Below are positions 18,379-27,941 of a stretch of DNA of 42,542 bases, one piece after another. The stretch comes from Xylanimicrobium pachnodae JCM 13526 = NBRC 107786. Its GTDB lineage: Bacteria > Actinomycetota > Actinomycetes > Actinomycetales > Cellulomonadaceae. Both the position numbers and the translations under genes were made by a program. The stretch covers positions 1-42,542 of the forward strand of contig BCWJ01000023.1 in the NCBI GenBank assembly GCA_001592145.1. The letters run 5' to 3'. The notes under the pieces were generated by a model, which was not told the DNA's origin, ran no database searches, and was given only the letters and a program-made list of their open reading frames with translations. Numbering within the stretch: position 1 is the stretch's first letter; each line of letters starts with the position of its first letter.

Positions 18379-20636
18379 GCCGGCCTCACCTGGAGCACGT
18401 GGGCCACCTGGCGGCGCGGGTCGAGCCGCACGAACGGGTGCGCGCCCCACGAGTACTGCTCGCCCGTGAGCAGGTCGTGCGCCACGAAGAACGGCGCGGA
18501 CCCGTCGGTGCCGGGCGGCGGCGTCAGGCCCAGCTCCGCGAGGTTCAGGTGCAGGGTCGACTCCTGCGTGCCCCACGGGTCCAGGTTGACGACGACGAGC
18601 ACGACGTCGTCGGAACCGCCGGACACATCGGGGCTGCCGCTCGCGAGCGGCAGGTGCTCGGCTCGGATGCGACGCGAGTACGCGAGGATCTGTCCGTTGT
18701 CGGCGCCGTGCACGGTGAGGTTGCGCAGCTGCTGGAGCGCGGGGTGCTCCCGGCGGATCTCGTTGAGGCGGCCGAGCAGCAGCGAGATGCCGATGTCGTC
18801 CGCGTTCTCCCACGCGCGCGGCTTGAACTCGTACTTCTCGTTGTCGATCTGCTCCTCGACGCCGGGTCGCGGCACGTTCTCCACCAGCTCGTACCCGGAG
18901 TAGACGCCCCACGTCGGGCTGCCCGTGGCGGCCAGCACCGCGCGCACCGCGAACCCGCCCACCCCGCCGTGCTGCAGGTAGGGCGGCAGGATGTCGTGCG
19001 TCGTCGGCCAGAACGAGGGGCGCATCACGGAGCCGCCCGGCCCGGAGACCTCCTGGAGGTACTCGAGGATCTCGTCCTTCTCGTTGCGCCACGTGAAGTA
19101 CGTGTACGACTGGTGGAACCCGATGCGGGCGAGCGTGGCCATCATCGTGGGCTTGGTGAACGCCTCCGACAGGAAGATGACCTCGGGGTGCTCGGCGTGC
19201 ACCTGCGCCAGCAGCCACTCCCAGAAGTCGAGCGGCTTGGTGTGCGGGTTGTCGACGCGGAACAGTGTCACGCCCAGCGCGATCCAGTGCTCGACGACGC
19301 CCAGGATCGCCTCGCGCAGGCCCACCGGGTCGTTGTCGAAGTACAGCGGGTAGATGTCCTGGTACTTCTTGGGCGGGTTCTCGGCGTACGCGATGGAGCC
19401 ATCGGCGCGGGTCTTGAACCACTCCGGGTGGGTGGTGACCCACGGGTGGTCCGGGGAGCACTGGAGCGCCAGGTCGAGCGCCACCTCCAGGTCGTTCGCG
19501 GCGGCCGCCGCCACGAACGCCCGGAAGTCGTCCTCCGTGCCCAGGTCCGGGTGGATGGCGTCGTGCCCGCCCTCGGCGGCGCCGATGGCATAGGGGCTTC
19601 CCGGGTCGCCCGGCTGCGCGTCGAGGGTGTTGTTGCGCCCCTTGCGGAACTGCGTGCCGATCGGGTGGATCGGGGTGAGGTAGACGACGTCGAAGCCCAT
19701 CCCCGCGATGGCGGGCAGGCGCTGCGCGGCGGTCGCGAACGTGCCGCTCGTCCACGTTCCGTCGGGTGCCTGCGTGGCGCCCTCGGAGCGCGGGAAGATC
19801 TCGTACCACGAGCCGTACAGCGCCCGACGCCGGTGCACGCGCAGCGGGTAGTCCGCGCTGGGGGACACGAGCTCGCGCAGCGGGCTGCGGGTCAGCGCGT
19901 CCCGCACCGCGGCGGTGGTGGCCACGGCCAGGCGCGCGGCGGGCAGGCGGGTCGTGTCGGCGAGCACCCCGGCGGCGCCCGCCAGGATCGCGGCGTCCTC
20001 GGCGCTGCGCGCGGACTGCGCCTCGGGGGCGGTGATGCGCTCGAACAGCAGCACGCCCTCCGCGAGCATCAGGTCCTCGTCGATCCCCGCCTCGAACTTC
20101 ACCGTCGCGTCGTGCGCCCACGTGGTGTACGGGTCGCCCCACGCCTCGACGCGCAGCGTCCAGTCGCCCTCGGCGTCGGGCTGGACGAACCCCTGGAAGC
20201 GGTCCAGGCCGGGGGCGATGTCCTGCATGGGGGCGGTGGAGTGCACGGCGCCCGACGGGTCGACGAGCACCGCCGTGGCACTGACCGCGTCATGACCCTC
20301 GCGGAACACGGTGGCCTCCACCGGCACCACCTCGCCCACCGTCGCCTTGGCCGGCCACCGGCCGCCCTCGACCACCGGGGACACCTCCACCACGGGGATG
20401 CGGCCGATCGTCACGTGCGGGGCGGGCCGCGGCGCGGGGTGGTCGACCACGACAGGGACGTGGTGGGACGTGGGCTCCTGCGCCAGCGCTTCCCGGCGCG
20501 ATGCCGTCTTCTTCGGTGCTGCCGTCCTGGGTGCTGCCTTCTTCGTCGCCGGCTTCGTTGCCGGTGCCGTGGCTCGGGTCGGTTCGGGGCTGGGCGTGGT
20601 GCTCGCTCGCGTCGTCACCTTGACCACGCTAATCAT
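18375..20636 (-). CDS. glgE: Maltosyltransferase GlgE (GH13_3)
   Basis: Up to 753 residues. GlgE transfers maltosyl units from alpha-maltose-1-phosphate to the end of an alpha-1,4-glucan. Family motifs: [40 protein letters not shown], nucleophile Asp462 in [11 protein letters not shown], acid Glu491 in [10 protein letters not shown] and THDILPPYL. Homologues start at about the [13 protein letters not shown] strand; here about 70 residues precede it, the first 50 being Ala/Thr/Pro/Lys-rich with repeats like KPATKKAAP, similar to histone H1 tails. The start is uncertain: the ATG at 20636 has no Shine-Dalgarno, and the GTG at 20627 has CACGAT seven nt before it, so a leaderless start there is possible. 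The gene overlaps treS by 4 bp. Confidence 0.95.
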
Positions 20637-20708
20637 CGTGAGGGGACCGTGCCCGCTTTCGACGCGGCGCGTCCGGGCGGGCGGCTCGATCGGGAGGCCC
20701 GGGGCGGG

Positions 20709-22409
20709 TCAGCCGCCGGAGGCCAGCCGGCGCCCGGTCACCCGACCGGTGAACAGGCAACCGCCGAGGAACGTACCCTCCAGGGCGCGGTGCCCGTGCA
20801 CGCCCCCGCCCCCGAACCCGGCAGCCTCGCCCACGGCCCACAGCCCGTCCAGCACCGTGCCGTCGTCGCGCAGCACCCGCCCGGCAGGGTCGCACCACAG
20901 GCCGCCCAGGGTCTTGCGGGTCAGCACGGACAGCCGCACGGCGAGCAGCGGTCCGTCCTTGGGGTCGGTGAGCGCCCGTGGTGGCGCCACACGGATCGTG
21001 CGGTCCACGAGGAAGGTCCGGGCGGCACGGGTGGCGACCACCTGCGGGTCCTTGCCGAGCCCGGAGACCACCTGGGCGTCGCGCAGCGCGACGACGCGCG
21101 CCAGCTCGTCCGGGTCGATGGTGCCCGTGGAACCGGGTGTCGCGGCGGTCAGCGCGTTCATCTTCGCGGCGAGCTCGCGGGGCGTCGCGCCCCACAGGAA
21201 CTCGGGGGAGTCCCGCGCGAACCGCGCCACCGGACCCACGGCCCCGGGCAGCACCCGCTGGGCGAGCAGGCGCGGGCTCTTGCCGGTCAGGTCGGGGTTC
21301 TGCTCGGATCCGGACAGGGCGAACTCGGCGTCCATGATGGTCTTGTTGAGCACGAACCAGGAGTGGTCGTGCCCGCCGCGCGTCACGTGCTGCAGCGCGC
21401 CGAGCGCGTCGAACCCCGGGTACAGCGGCGCGGGCAGGCGCACGCCGTCGGCGTCGAGCCACAACGCGGACGGCCCGGCCAGGATGCGGATGCCGTGCCG
21501 GGTCCACACGGGGGAGTGGTCGGCGATGCCCTCCGGGTAGTGCCACATGCGGTCCTCGTGCACCAGCGCGGCGCCCGCGGCGGCCGCGTGCCCGAGCATG
21601 AGCCCGTCCGTGGAGTCCGGGACGCCCTGGAGCATGCGGTCGGGCAGCGTGCCCGCCGCCGGGTCCCAGCGGTGCCTGGCGACGTCGTGGTTCGCGCCGA
21701 TGCCGCCCGTGGCGACGACGACGGCGTCCGCGGTGAGCTCCACCTCCCCGACGACCGTGCGCGACGACGGCGCGGCCCGGCCGCCGTACGGCATCGTCCC
21801 GCGACCGTCGTCGGCGGCGAGCACCTCGGCCCGCACCCCGGTGACCCGGCCGTCCGTGACCACGAGCGACGTCACGCGGTGCCGGAAGCGGATCTCCAGG
21901 AGTCCCGCGTCGCGCAGCTCCTTCGCTCGGGCCACGAACGGGGCCAGGACGGCGGGCCCGGTGCCCCAGGTGACGTGGAACCGCGGCACGGAGTTCCCGT
22001 GCCCGCCCGCGGGGTACCCGCCGCGTTCCGCCCACTGCACCAGGGGGAACCACCGCACGCCCAGCGCGTGCAGCCACGAGCGCATGCCGCCGCCCGCGAA
22101 CTCCACGAAGTTCCGGGCCCACGCGTACCCGTGCCGGTCGGGCCCCTCGCCGCGCGCGGCGCCGTCGTCGAACTGCGCGGAACCGAGCCAGTCCGACCAC
22201 GCGAGGTCGGCGTCGTCGTGCACGCCGACGCGGCGCTGCTCGGGCGAGCCGACCAGGAACAGGCCGCCGAACGACCACCACGCCTGTCCGCCCAGGGAGT
22301 CGGGGTGCTCCTGGTCCAGGATCGCCACGCGGCGCCCGGCCCCCGCGATCTCGCACGCAGCGACCAGGCCGGACAACCCGGCCCCGATGACAAGAACGTC
22401 GGTGTTCAT
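20709..22409 (-). CDS. FAD-binding dehydrogenase (COG3573-like flavoprotein)
   Basis: A 566-residue flavoprotein of the fumarate reductase/3-ketosteroid dehydrogenase superfamily. The dinucleotide-binding start VLVIGAGLSGLVAA is followed by an acidic residue (ILDQEHP), then a GGQAWWSFGGLF loop, VVVATGGIGANHD in the middle and a C-terminal FAD contact, GLWAVGEAAGFGGGGVHG. Relatives are called 'FAD-binding dehydrogenase' with unknown substrate. It lies between glgX and glgE on the same strand. The ATG at 22409 is preceded at 8 nt by TAGGGT, which could be a -10 box (leaderless) and also contains a weak AGGG, so either mode is possible. Confidence 0.88.
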   Translation of the reverse strand: MNTDVLVIGAGLSGLVAACEIAGAGRRVAILDQEHPDSLGGQAWWSFGGLFLVGSPEQRRVGVHDDADLAWSDWLGSAQFDDGAARGEGPDRHGYAWARNFVEFAGGGMRSWLHALGVRWFPLVQWAERGGYPAGGHGNSVPRFHVTWGTGPAVLAPFVARAKELRDAGLLEIRFRHRVTSLVVTDGRVTGVRAEVLAADDGRGTMPYGGRAAPSSRTVVGEVELTADAVVVATGGIGANHDVARHRWDPAAGTLPDRMLQGVPDSTDGLMLGHAAAAGAALVHEDRMWHYPEGIADHSPVWTRHGIRILAGPSALWLDADGVRLPAPLYPGFDALGALQHVTRGGHDHSWFVLNKTIMDAEFALSGSEQNPDLTGKSPRLLAQRVLPGAVGPVARFARDSPEFLWGATPRELAAKMNALTAATPGSTGTIDPDELARVVALRDAQVVSGLGKDPQVVATRAARTFLVDRTIRVAPPRALTDPKDGPLLAVRLSVLTRKTLGGLWCDPAGRVLRDDGTVLDGLWAVGEAAGFGGGGVHGHRALEGTFLGGCLFTGRVTGRRLASGG

Positions 22410-22417
22410 GGCCCGGC

Positions 22418-22423
22418 ACCCTA
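22418..22423 (-). promoter_or_regulatory. -10 box for the FAD dehydrogenase gene
   Basis: TAGGGT on the minus strand, 8 nt before the ATG. It suggests that this gene has its own leaderless transcript and is not simply part of a glgX operon. Confidence 0.4.
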
Positions 22424-22430
22424 GCGCGGG

Positions 22431-24743
22431 TCAGTCCCGGCGGGCCAGGACCACCATGACGCTGAGCGACTCCAGCCGCTGGACGCCGTCCTGGGCCTCC
22501 TCCGACTCGGGTTCGGTGGGCGTGTCCCACGTCGAGCTCCACACCCGCTCCCAGGCGGACGCCCCGGGCAGTACCGGCGGCATGGTGACGTCCAGGTCGC
22601 CCAGGCGGCCGTTGATCACCAGCAGCACGTCGGCGTCGGCCGCGAACGGGCCCGGCCGCAGCATCTGCACCACGCGGCGGTCCGCCTCGTTCCACGCCTC
22701 GGGCGTCATGGGCGTGCCCGTCTCCGTGAACCACAGCAGGTCGGCGTGCTGCTCGCCGGGCCGTGGGGTGCCCAAGAAGAACGAGTCGGCGCGCAGGGCC
22801 AGGTGCTCGCGGCGCAGGGCCAGCAGGAACCGAGCGGTCTCGAGCAGGTCGCGCTGGGCGGGACCGTGGTCCCAGTGCACCCAGGAGATCTCGTTGTCCT
22901 GCGCGTAGGCGTTGTTGTTGCCGCCCTGGGAGCGGCCGAACTCGTCGCCGGCCGTGAGCATGGGTGTGCCGGCCGAGAGCAGCAGCATCGCGAGGAGGTT
23001 GCGCTGGGACCGGGCGCGTAGCGGTGCGACGGCCGACCACGGTTCGGTGGTGGTGTCGTCACCGACGCCGTGACCCTCGATGCCGTGGTTCCACGACAGG
23101 TTGTTCGTGGTGCCGTCGCGGTTGTCCTCGCCGTTCGCCCAGTTGTGCTTGTGGTCGAACGCGACCAGGTCGGCCAGCGTGAACCCGTCGTGGGCGGTGA
23201 TGTAGTTGACCGACGCGACCGGCCCACGGATCAGCGGCGGGTCGGAGTGGCCGAACAGGTCCGCCGAGCCGGACAGGCGGGTGGCCAGGTCGCGCACCCC
23301 GTCCATGGCCAGCCCGTGCGAGCCGGCTGCGGCCGACGCCAGCCAGAAGCTGCGCATCGCGTCGCGGAACCGGTCGTTCCACTCCGCCATCGGCGCCGGG
23401 AAGCTGCCGGTGCGCCAGCCGCCCGGGCCGACGTCCCAGGGCTCGGCGATGAGCTTGAGGTTGTTGAGCACCGGGTCCGTCTGCAGCCCCACCAGGAACG
23501 GGTGGTCGGGCTCGAAGCCGTACGGGCCGCGTCCGAGCGTCACCGCCAGGTCGAACCGGAACCCGTCGACGCCCACCACCTCGGCCCAGTAGCGCAGCGA
23601 GTCGAGCGCCAGCTGGACCACGCGCACGCGCCGGAAGTCGAGCGTGTTGCCGGTCCCGGTGACGTCGGCGAGCGCGGCCTGGGCGTTGCCGTCGTGCAGG
23701 TAGTAGAGCGGGTTGTCGAGCCCGCGCCACGACAGGTGCAGCTGGTCGTCGCCGCCCTCGCACGTGTGGTTGTAGACGACGTCCAGGATCACCTCGATGC
23801 CGGCCTCGTGCAGCGAGCGCACCATGTGCCGCACCTCGTCGAGCACGGCGGTCGGGCCCGCGGCCTGCGCGGCGGCGGTGGCGTAGCTGGGCTCGGGGGC
23901 GAAGAAGCCCAGGGTCGAGTACCCCCAGTAGTTCGTCAGGTCGTGGCCGACGAGCCGCGGCTCCGACGCGATCGCGTGGATGGGCAGCAGCTCCAGCGAC
24001 GTCACGCCCAGGTCCCGCAGGTGCGCGATCGCCGCGGGGTGGGCGAGGCCCGCGTAGGTGCCGCGCAGCTCCTCGGGGACGTCCTCCAGGAGCTGGGTGA
24101 AGCCCTTGACGTGCGCCTCGTACACCACCGTGTCCGCCCAGGGCACGCGAGGCCGGCTCAGCGGTGGGGGGGCCGGCAGCGGTGGCATGACCACGGAGTG
24201 CGGCACGAACGGGAGGGAGTCGCGCGGGTCGGCCTCGCCGTACCGGTCGGCGACCCACCAGCGCCCCTCCGGCGTCGTCGAGTCCTGCGAGCGGGTCCGG
24301 CTGACGGCCCCGAGGACCTCGGGGCCGTAGTGCAGCGAGCCGATCAGGCCGCGCGCGTAGGGGTCCACCAGGAGCTTGGCGGGGTTGTGCCGCAGGCCGG
24401 CCCGCGGGTTCCAGGGGCCGTGCACGCGGAAGCCGTAGCGCTGCCCGGGCTGCACGCCGGTCACGTGCCCGTGCCACACGCCGTAGGTGGGGCCGAAGAG
24501 CGGGACGCGCCGTTCCGCGTACCGTGCCGGGTCGTCCTGCGGCAGGTCGGGCTGCACGACGTCGATGAGGCAGAAGTCGACGGCGGCGGCGTGCGTGGCG
24601 ACGACGGCGACGTCCACCCCGCCGGGGGTGGCGGTGACCCCGAGCGGGGGCACGTGGGAGCGGCGTGCGGTCGGGCGGGTCAGCGGGCGCACCACGGGGC
24701 GTGGTGCGGGCGGCTCCGCGGCTCGGGGTTCCATGCCGAACAT
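22431..24743 (-). CDS. glgX: Glycogen debranching enzyme GlgX (GH13_11)
   Basis: A 770-residue isoamylase-type enzyme that hydrolyses alpha-1,6 branches of glycogen. It has an N-terminal CBM48 domain (about 30-150, RYGFRVHGPWNP, NPAKLLVDPYAR), and a GH13 barrel with VILDVVYNHTCEGG, nucleophile Asp398 in VDGFRFDLAVTLGR, acid Glu434 in LIAEPWDVGPGGW and the third Asp in ITAHDGFTLADL. The GRSQGGNNNAYAQDNEI stretch is typical of GlgX. Typical members are 650-730 residues; this one has an extra Pro-rich N-terminus of about 25. Two starts are possible: ATG 24743 or ATG 24734, the latter with AACGAT seven nt upstream and no Shine-Dalgarno. It is divergent from etfB across a 73-bp gap. Confidence 0.95.
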   Translation of the reverse strand: MFGMEPRAAEPPAPRPVVRPLTRPTARRSHVPPLGVTATPGGVDVAVVATHAAAVDFCLIDVVQPDLPQDDPARYAERRVPLFGPTYGVWHGHVTGVQPGQRYGFRVHGPWNPRAGLRHNPAKLLVDPYARGLIGSLHYGPEVLGAVSRTRSQDSTTPEGRWWVADRYGEADPRDSLPFVPHSVVMPPLPAPPPLSRPRVPWADTVVYEAHVKGFTQLLEDVPEELRGTYAGLAHPAAIAHLRDLGVTSLELLPIHAIASEPRLVGHDLTNYWGYSTLGFFAPEPSYATAAAQAAGPTAVLDEVRHMVRSLHEAGIEVILDVVYNHTCEGGDDQLHLSWRGLDNPLYYLHDGNAQAALADVTGTGNTLDFRRVRVVQLALDSLRYWAEVVGVDGFRFDLAVTLGRGPYGFEPDHPFLVGLQTDPVLNNLKLIAEPWDVGPGGWRTGSFPAPMAEWNDRFRDAMRSFWLASAAAGSHGLAMDGVRDLATRLSGSADLFGHSDPPLIRGPVASVNYITAHDGFTLADLVAFDHKHNWANGEDNRDGTTNNLSWNHGIEGHGVGDDTTTEPWSAVAPLRARSQRNLLAMLLLSAGTPMLTAGDEFGRSQGGNNNAYAQDNEISWVHWDHGPAQRDLLETARFLLALRREHLALRADSFFLGTPRPGEQHADLLWFTETGTPMTPEAWNEADRRVVQMLRPGPFAADADVLLVINGRLGDLDVTMPPVLPGASAWERVWSSTWDTPTEPESEEAQDGVQRLESLSVMVVLARRD

Positions 24744-24767
24744 CGTTGCTTACGTCGTGAGACAACG
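24744..24767. promoter_or_regulatory. Imperfect dyad in the glgX-etfB divergent gap
   Basis: CGTTG and CAACG arms, 14 nt apart, lie directly against the first possible glgX start. They could be an operator for a repressor of glgX. Arms are short, so this is tentative. Confidence 0.25.
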
Positions 24768-24802
24768 CGACCACCTGGCGCAGCGCGCCGCGCACCAGCG
24801 GG

Positions 24803-24808
24803 TAGTGT
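24803..24808 (+). promoter_or_regulatory. -10 box for leaderless etfB
   Basis: TAGTGT lies 8 nt before the GTG at 24817; no Shine-Dalgarno sequence is seen. Confidence 0.5.
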
Positions 24809-24816
24809 CGGTGCTC

Positions 24817-25635
24817 GTGCGCATCGTCGTCCTGCTGAAGTACGTTCCGGACATCTCCAGCGACCGCCGGTTCGAGGAGGGGCGGGTCGTGCGCGATCCT
24901 GCCGCCGGGTCGCTCAACGAGCTCGACGAGCACGCGGTCGAGGCCGCGTTGCGGATCGTCGAGTCCCAACCCGGCGGCGACCACGAGGTCGTGGCGGTCA
25001 CGCTCGCCCCGGCCACGGCGGACATCGCGCTGCGCAAGGCGTACCAGATGGGCGTGCACCGCGGCGTGCGCGTCACGGACGACGCGCTGGCCGGCTCGGA
25101 CTACTTCGGCACGGCGGCCGCGCTGGCCGCGGCCGTGCGCCGCCTGGACGCGGAGAACGGTGCCGTGCGGCCCGTCGACCTGGTCATCACCGGGATGGCG
25201 GCGCTCGACGGCCTCGGCTCCGTGGTGCCCGCGCTCGTGGCCGAGGAGCTCGGATGGGCGCAGCTCACCCTGGCAAAGTCGGTTGCTCTCGACGGCGATG
25301 CTCGGGGCGCCACGCTGACCATCACGCGTGAGGTCGACGACGCGCACGAGACGCTGGCGGCGCCGCTGCCCGCCGTGCTGTCCGTCACCGACACCGCGAA
25401 CTCGCCGCGCTACCCGAACTTCAAGCTCATCATGGCGGCCCGCTCCAAGGCGATCGAGGAGTGGTCGGCCGCGGACCTGGGCCTGGACCCCGCCACCGTG
25501 GGGCTCGCCGGGGCCCGGACGGTCACCGTCGAGGCGGCACCGTCGCCCGCGCGCCCGGAGGTGCAGGTCGTCGTCGACAAGGGCGAGGGCGGCAAGGCCC
25601 TGGCCGAGTTCCTCATCCGCAACGACCTGGTCTGA
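24817..25635 (+). CDS. etfB: Electron transfer flavoprotein beta subunit
   Basis: A 272-residue protein that starts MRIVVLLKYVPD as typical EtfB/FixA proteins do. It binds AMP and, with EtfA, one FAD, and carries electrons from acyl-CoA and other dehydrogenases to the quinone pool. Typical EtfB motifs are DEHAVEAALRI, the adenine-binding TLAPATADIALRKAYQMG region, and MAALDGLGSVVPALVAEELG. The GTG at 24817 is chosen over one at 24811 since it gives the family's N-terminus and lies at the right distance from a TAGTGT box. It is followed by etfA after 10 bp, so both form one operon. Confidence 0.93.
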   Translation: MRIVVLLKYVPDISSDRRFEEGRVVRDPAAGSLNELDEHAVEAALRIVESQPGGDHEVVAVTLAPATADIALRKAYQMGVHRGVRVTDDALAGSDYFGTAAALAAAVRRLDAENGAVRPVDLVITGMAALDGLGSVVPALVAEELGWAQLTLAKSVALDGDARGATLTITREVDDAHETLAAPLPAVLSVTDTANSPRYPNFKLIMAARSKAIEEWSAADLGLDPATVGLAGARTVTVEAAPSPARPEVQVVVDKGEGGKALAEFLIRNDLV

Positions 25636-25645
25636 GGAGCACGCG

Positions 25646-26665
25646 ATGACCATCCGCACCCGCCCCACCGTCCTCGTCTTCCTGGACAGCCCGCAGCGCA
25701 CCGTCGAGACCGTGCGGCCGGCAGTCCTGGAGCTCATCACCCTGGGCCGCACGCTCGGCCGTGTCGACGTCGTCACCCTGGGCGCCCCCACCGTCGAGGT
25801 GCTGGCGACCCTGGGCGCGTACGGCGTCCACCTGGTCCACCAGGCGCAGGTGCCGACGTCGCTGCCCGAGTCGTCCTACCGCCTCACGTCGGTGCTCGCC
25901 TCGGTGCTGGCGACGGCGGTGCGCCGCAACGACGCCGACGTGCTGCTGGTCCCGTCGAGCTTCGCCGGCAAGGAGGCCGCCGCGGTGGCCGCCGCGCGCC
26001 TGGGCTCGGGCCTGGTGGTCGACGCGTCGAGCCTCGCGTGGACCGGCGAGCCGGGTGCGGGCGACCCGGCGCCGCTGCGCCTGGGCAAGCGCGTGTTCGC
26101 CGGCACGTGGACCACCGTGTCCACGGTGGCTTCCGACCCTGCCGTCGTGACCGTGCGCGCCAACACGGTGGTCGCGGAACCGGCCGCGGTGGCCACCGAG
26201 GCCGTCGTCGAGCCGCTGCCCGTCGAGGTCGAGGCGCCGCGCGTGACCGTCGTCGAGCGCACGCTCAAGGAGCGCGCCGCGGGACGCCCCCAGCTGGAGG
26301 AGGCCGCGATCGTCGTGGCCGGCGGGCGCGGGACCAACGGCGACTTCGGTCCGGTCGACGACCTGGCCGACGCGCTCGGCGCCGCTGTGGGAGCCACGCG
26401 TGACGCCGTCTTCGAGGGTTGGTTCGACCGGTATATCGGGCAGACCGGCGTGACCGTGGCCCCGCGCCTCTACATCGGTGCGGGTATCTCGGGTGCACCG
26501 CACCACCGCGGCGGCATGCAGGCCTCCCAGGTGATCGTGTCGGTCAACAACGACCCCGAGGCGCCCATCGTGGAGCAGAGCGACTTCGCCGTCGTCGGTG
26601 ACCTGGCGGACGTGCTGCCGCAGGCCGCCGCCGCCATCCGGGAGCACAAGGCCGCCCGCGCCTGA
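25646..26665 (+). CDS. etfA: Electron transfer flavoprotein alpha subunit
   Basis: A 339-residue protein with an N-terminal alpha/beta domain (residues 5-190) and the C-terminal FAD domain: AAIVVAGGRGT, VGATRDAVFEGW, IGQTGVTVAPRLYIGAGISG, HHRGGMQASQVIVSVNNDPEAP and SDFAVVGDLADVLP. It pairs with EtfB to hold FAD. An insert-like acidic/Val-rich linker (about 170-210) joins the domains, which makes it slightly longer than the usual 310-325 residues. The ATG has GAGGAG seven nt upstream, next to the etfB stop. Confidence 0.94.
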   Translation: MTIRTRPTVLVFLDSPQRTVETVRPAVLELITLGRTLGRVDVVTLGAPTVEVLATLGAYGVHLVHQAQVPTSLPESSYRLTSVLASVLATAVRRNDADVLLVPSSFAGKEAAAVAAARLGSGLVVDASSLAWTGEPGAGDPAPLRLGKRVFAGTWTTVSTVASDPAVVTVRANTVVAEPAAVATEAVVEPLPVEVEAPRVTVVERTLKERAAGRPQLEEAAIVVAGGRGTNGDFGPVDDLADALGAAVGATRDAVFEGWFDRYIGQTGVTVAPRLYIGAGISGAPHHRGGMQASQVIVSVNNDPEAPIVEQSDFAVVGDLADVLPQAAAAIREHKAARA

Positions 26666-26724
26666 GGCAACGGCGTCCTGCGCGGAGTCGCCGGGCCCAG
26701 GTCCCCACGGTCACGCACGGTTCG

Positions 26725-26730
26725 TAGACT
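26725..26730 (+). promoter_or_regulatory. -10 box for leaderless cysteine desulfurase gene
   Basis: TAGACT lies 8 nt before the GTG at 26739; no Shine-Dalgarno sequence. Confidence 0.5.
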
Positions 26731-26738
26731 GGACCCTC

Positions 26739-27941
26739 GTGACCACCAGCGCCTACCTCGACCACGCGGCCACCACCCCCATGTCGGTGGCCGCGCTGGA
26801 AGCGTTCGCGCAGGAGGCCGTGAGACCGGGCAACGCCTCGTCCCTGCACGCTGCCGGCCGGGCGGCGCGCCGCGTGGTCGAGGAGTCACGGGAGCAGTTC
26901 GCGGCCGCGCTGGGTGCGCGCCCGTCCGAGGTGATCTTCACCAGCGGCGGTACCGAGGCGGACAACCTCGCGGTCAAGGGCATCTTCTGGGGTCGGCGCG
27001 CGCAGGACACCCGCCGCACGCGCGTGCTCGTGTCCGCCGTCGAGCACCACGCCGTGCTGGACCCCGCGTTCTGGCTCGCCGGGCACGCGGGCGCCGAGAT
27101 CGTGCTGCTGCCCGTGGACGCCGACGGCGTCGTGGACCTGGACGCCCTGCGTGCCGAGCTGGCGGCCCACGCCGAGGAGACCGCGCTCGTCAGCGTCATG
27201 CTCGCCAACAACGAGGTGGGCACGCTCCAACCGGTGCGCGAGGTCGCCCGCGTTGCGCGCCAGCACGGCGTCCCCGTGCACACCGACGCCGTGCAGGCCG
27301 TCGGCATGGCGGAGGTCGACTTCGCCGCGCTCGGCGTCGACGCGCTCACCGTCACCGGGCACAAGACCGGCGGGCCGCTCGGCGTCGGCGCGCTGCTCGC
27401 CCGGCGCGACCTGCCGATCGAGGCGGTCCAGCACGGCGGCGGGCAGGAGCGCGGCGTGCGCTCCGGGACCCTGGACGTGCCCGCCATCCGCGCCTTCGCT
27501 GTCGCCGTCGCGGACGCGGTGGCTCGCCGAGAAGACCGCGCCGCCCACGTCGCGGCGCTGCGGGACGCGCTGATCGCGGGGGTGCGCGCCGCGGCCCCCG
27601 ACGCCGTGCTGCGCGGCCCCGACCCGGCGCTGCGGCCTGGCCTGCGCCTGCCCGGCAACGCCCACTTCACCTTCCCGGACGCCGAGGGGGACTCCTTGCT
27701 GTACCTGCTCGACTCGATGGGCGTCCAGGCGTCCACCGGGTCCGCCTGCCAGGCCGGTGTGCCGCAGCCGTCGCACGTGCTGCTCGCCATGGGCGTGCCC
27801 GAGCGCGACGCCCGCGGGGCGCTGCGCTTCACGCTCGGCGAGTCGTCCACGCGCGAGGACGTCGACCTGCTGGTGGCGGCGCTGCCCGCCGTCGTCGCGC
27901 GCGCCCAGGCGGCCGGGCTCGTGGGCGGGGGCCGGTCATGA
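26739..27941 (+). CDS. Cysteine desulfurase (NifS/IscS family)
   Basis: A 400-residue PLP enzyme that removes sulfur from cysteine as a persulfide for tRNA thiolation and Fe-S clusters. Motifs: [34 protein letters not shown], the PLP lysine Lys209 in [12 protein letters not shown], and the sulfur-carrying Cys337 in [17 protein letters not shown]. The stop overlaps the mnmA ATG (ATGA), so sulfur donor and sulfur user are co-translated. The GTG start is placed 8 nt after a TAGACT box, 73 bp beyond etfA, and begins exactly at the family's N-terminus. Confidence 0.95.
   Translation: MTTSAYLDHAATTPMSVAALEAFAQEAVRPGNASSLHAAGRAARRVVEESREQFAAALGARPSEVIFTSGGTEADNLAVKGIFWGRRAQDTRRTRVLVSAVEHHAVLDPAFWLAGHAGAEIVLLPVDADGVVDLDALRAELAAHAEETALVSVMLANNEVGTLQPVREVARVARQHGVPVHTDAVQAVGMAEVDFAALGVDALTVTGHKTGGPLGVGALLARRDLPIEAVQHGGGQERGVRSGTLDVPAIRAFAVAVADAVARREDRAAHVAALRDALIAGVRAAAPDAVLRGPDPALRPGLRLPGNAHFTFPDAEGDSLLYLLDSMGVQASTGSACQAGVPQPSHVLLAMGVPERDARGALRFTLGESSTREDVDLLVAALPAVVARAQAAGLVGGGRS

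Noticed and set aside
18399-22424. Very long open frame (1341 codons) on the plus strand, opposite glgE and the FAD dehydrogenase
   Set aside because: It is antisense to two clear genes, has Arg/Val/His-rich composition typical of high-GC shadows, and shows no recognisable domain.
23059-25791. 910-codon minus-strand open frame over glgX and etfB
   Set aside because: It crosses a divergent promoter region and lies in another frame of glgX; its composition is that of a shadow.
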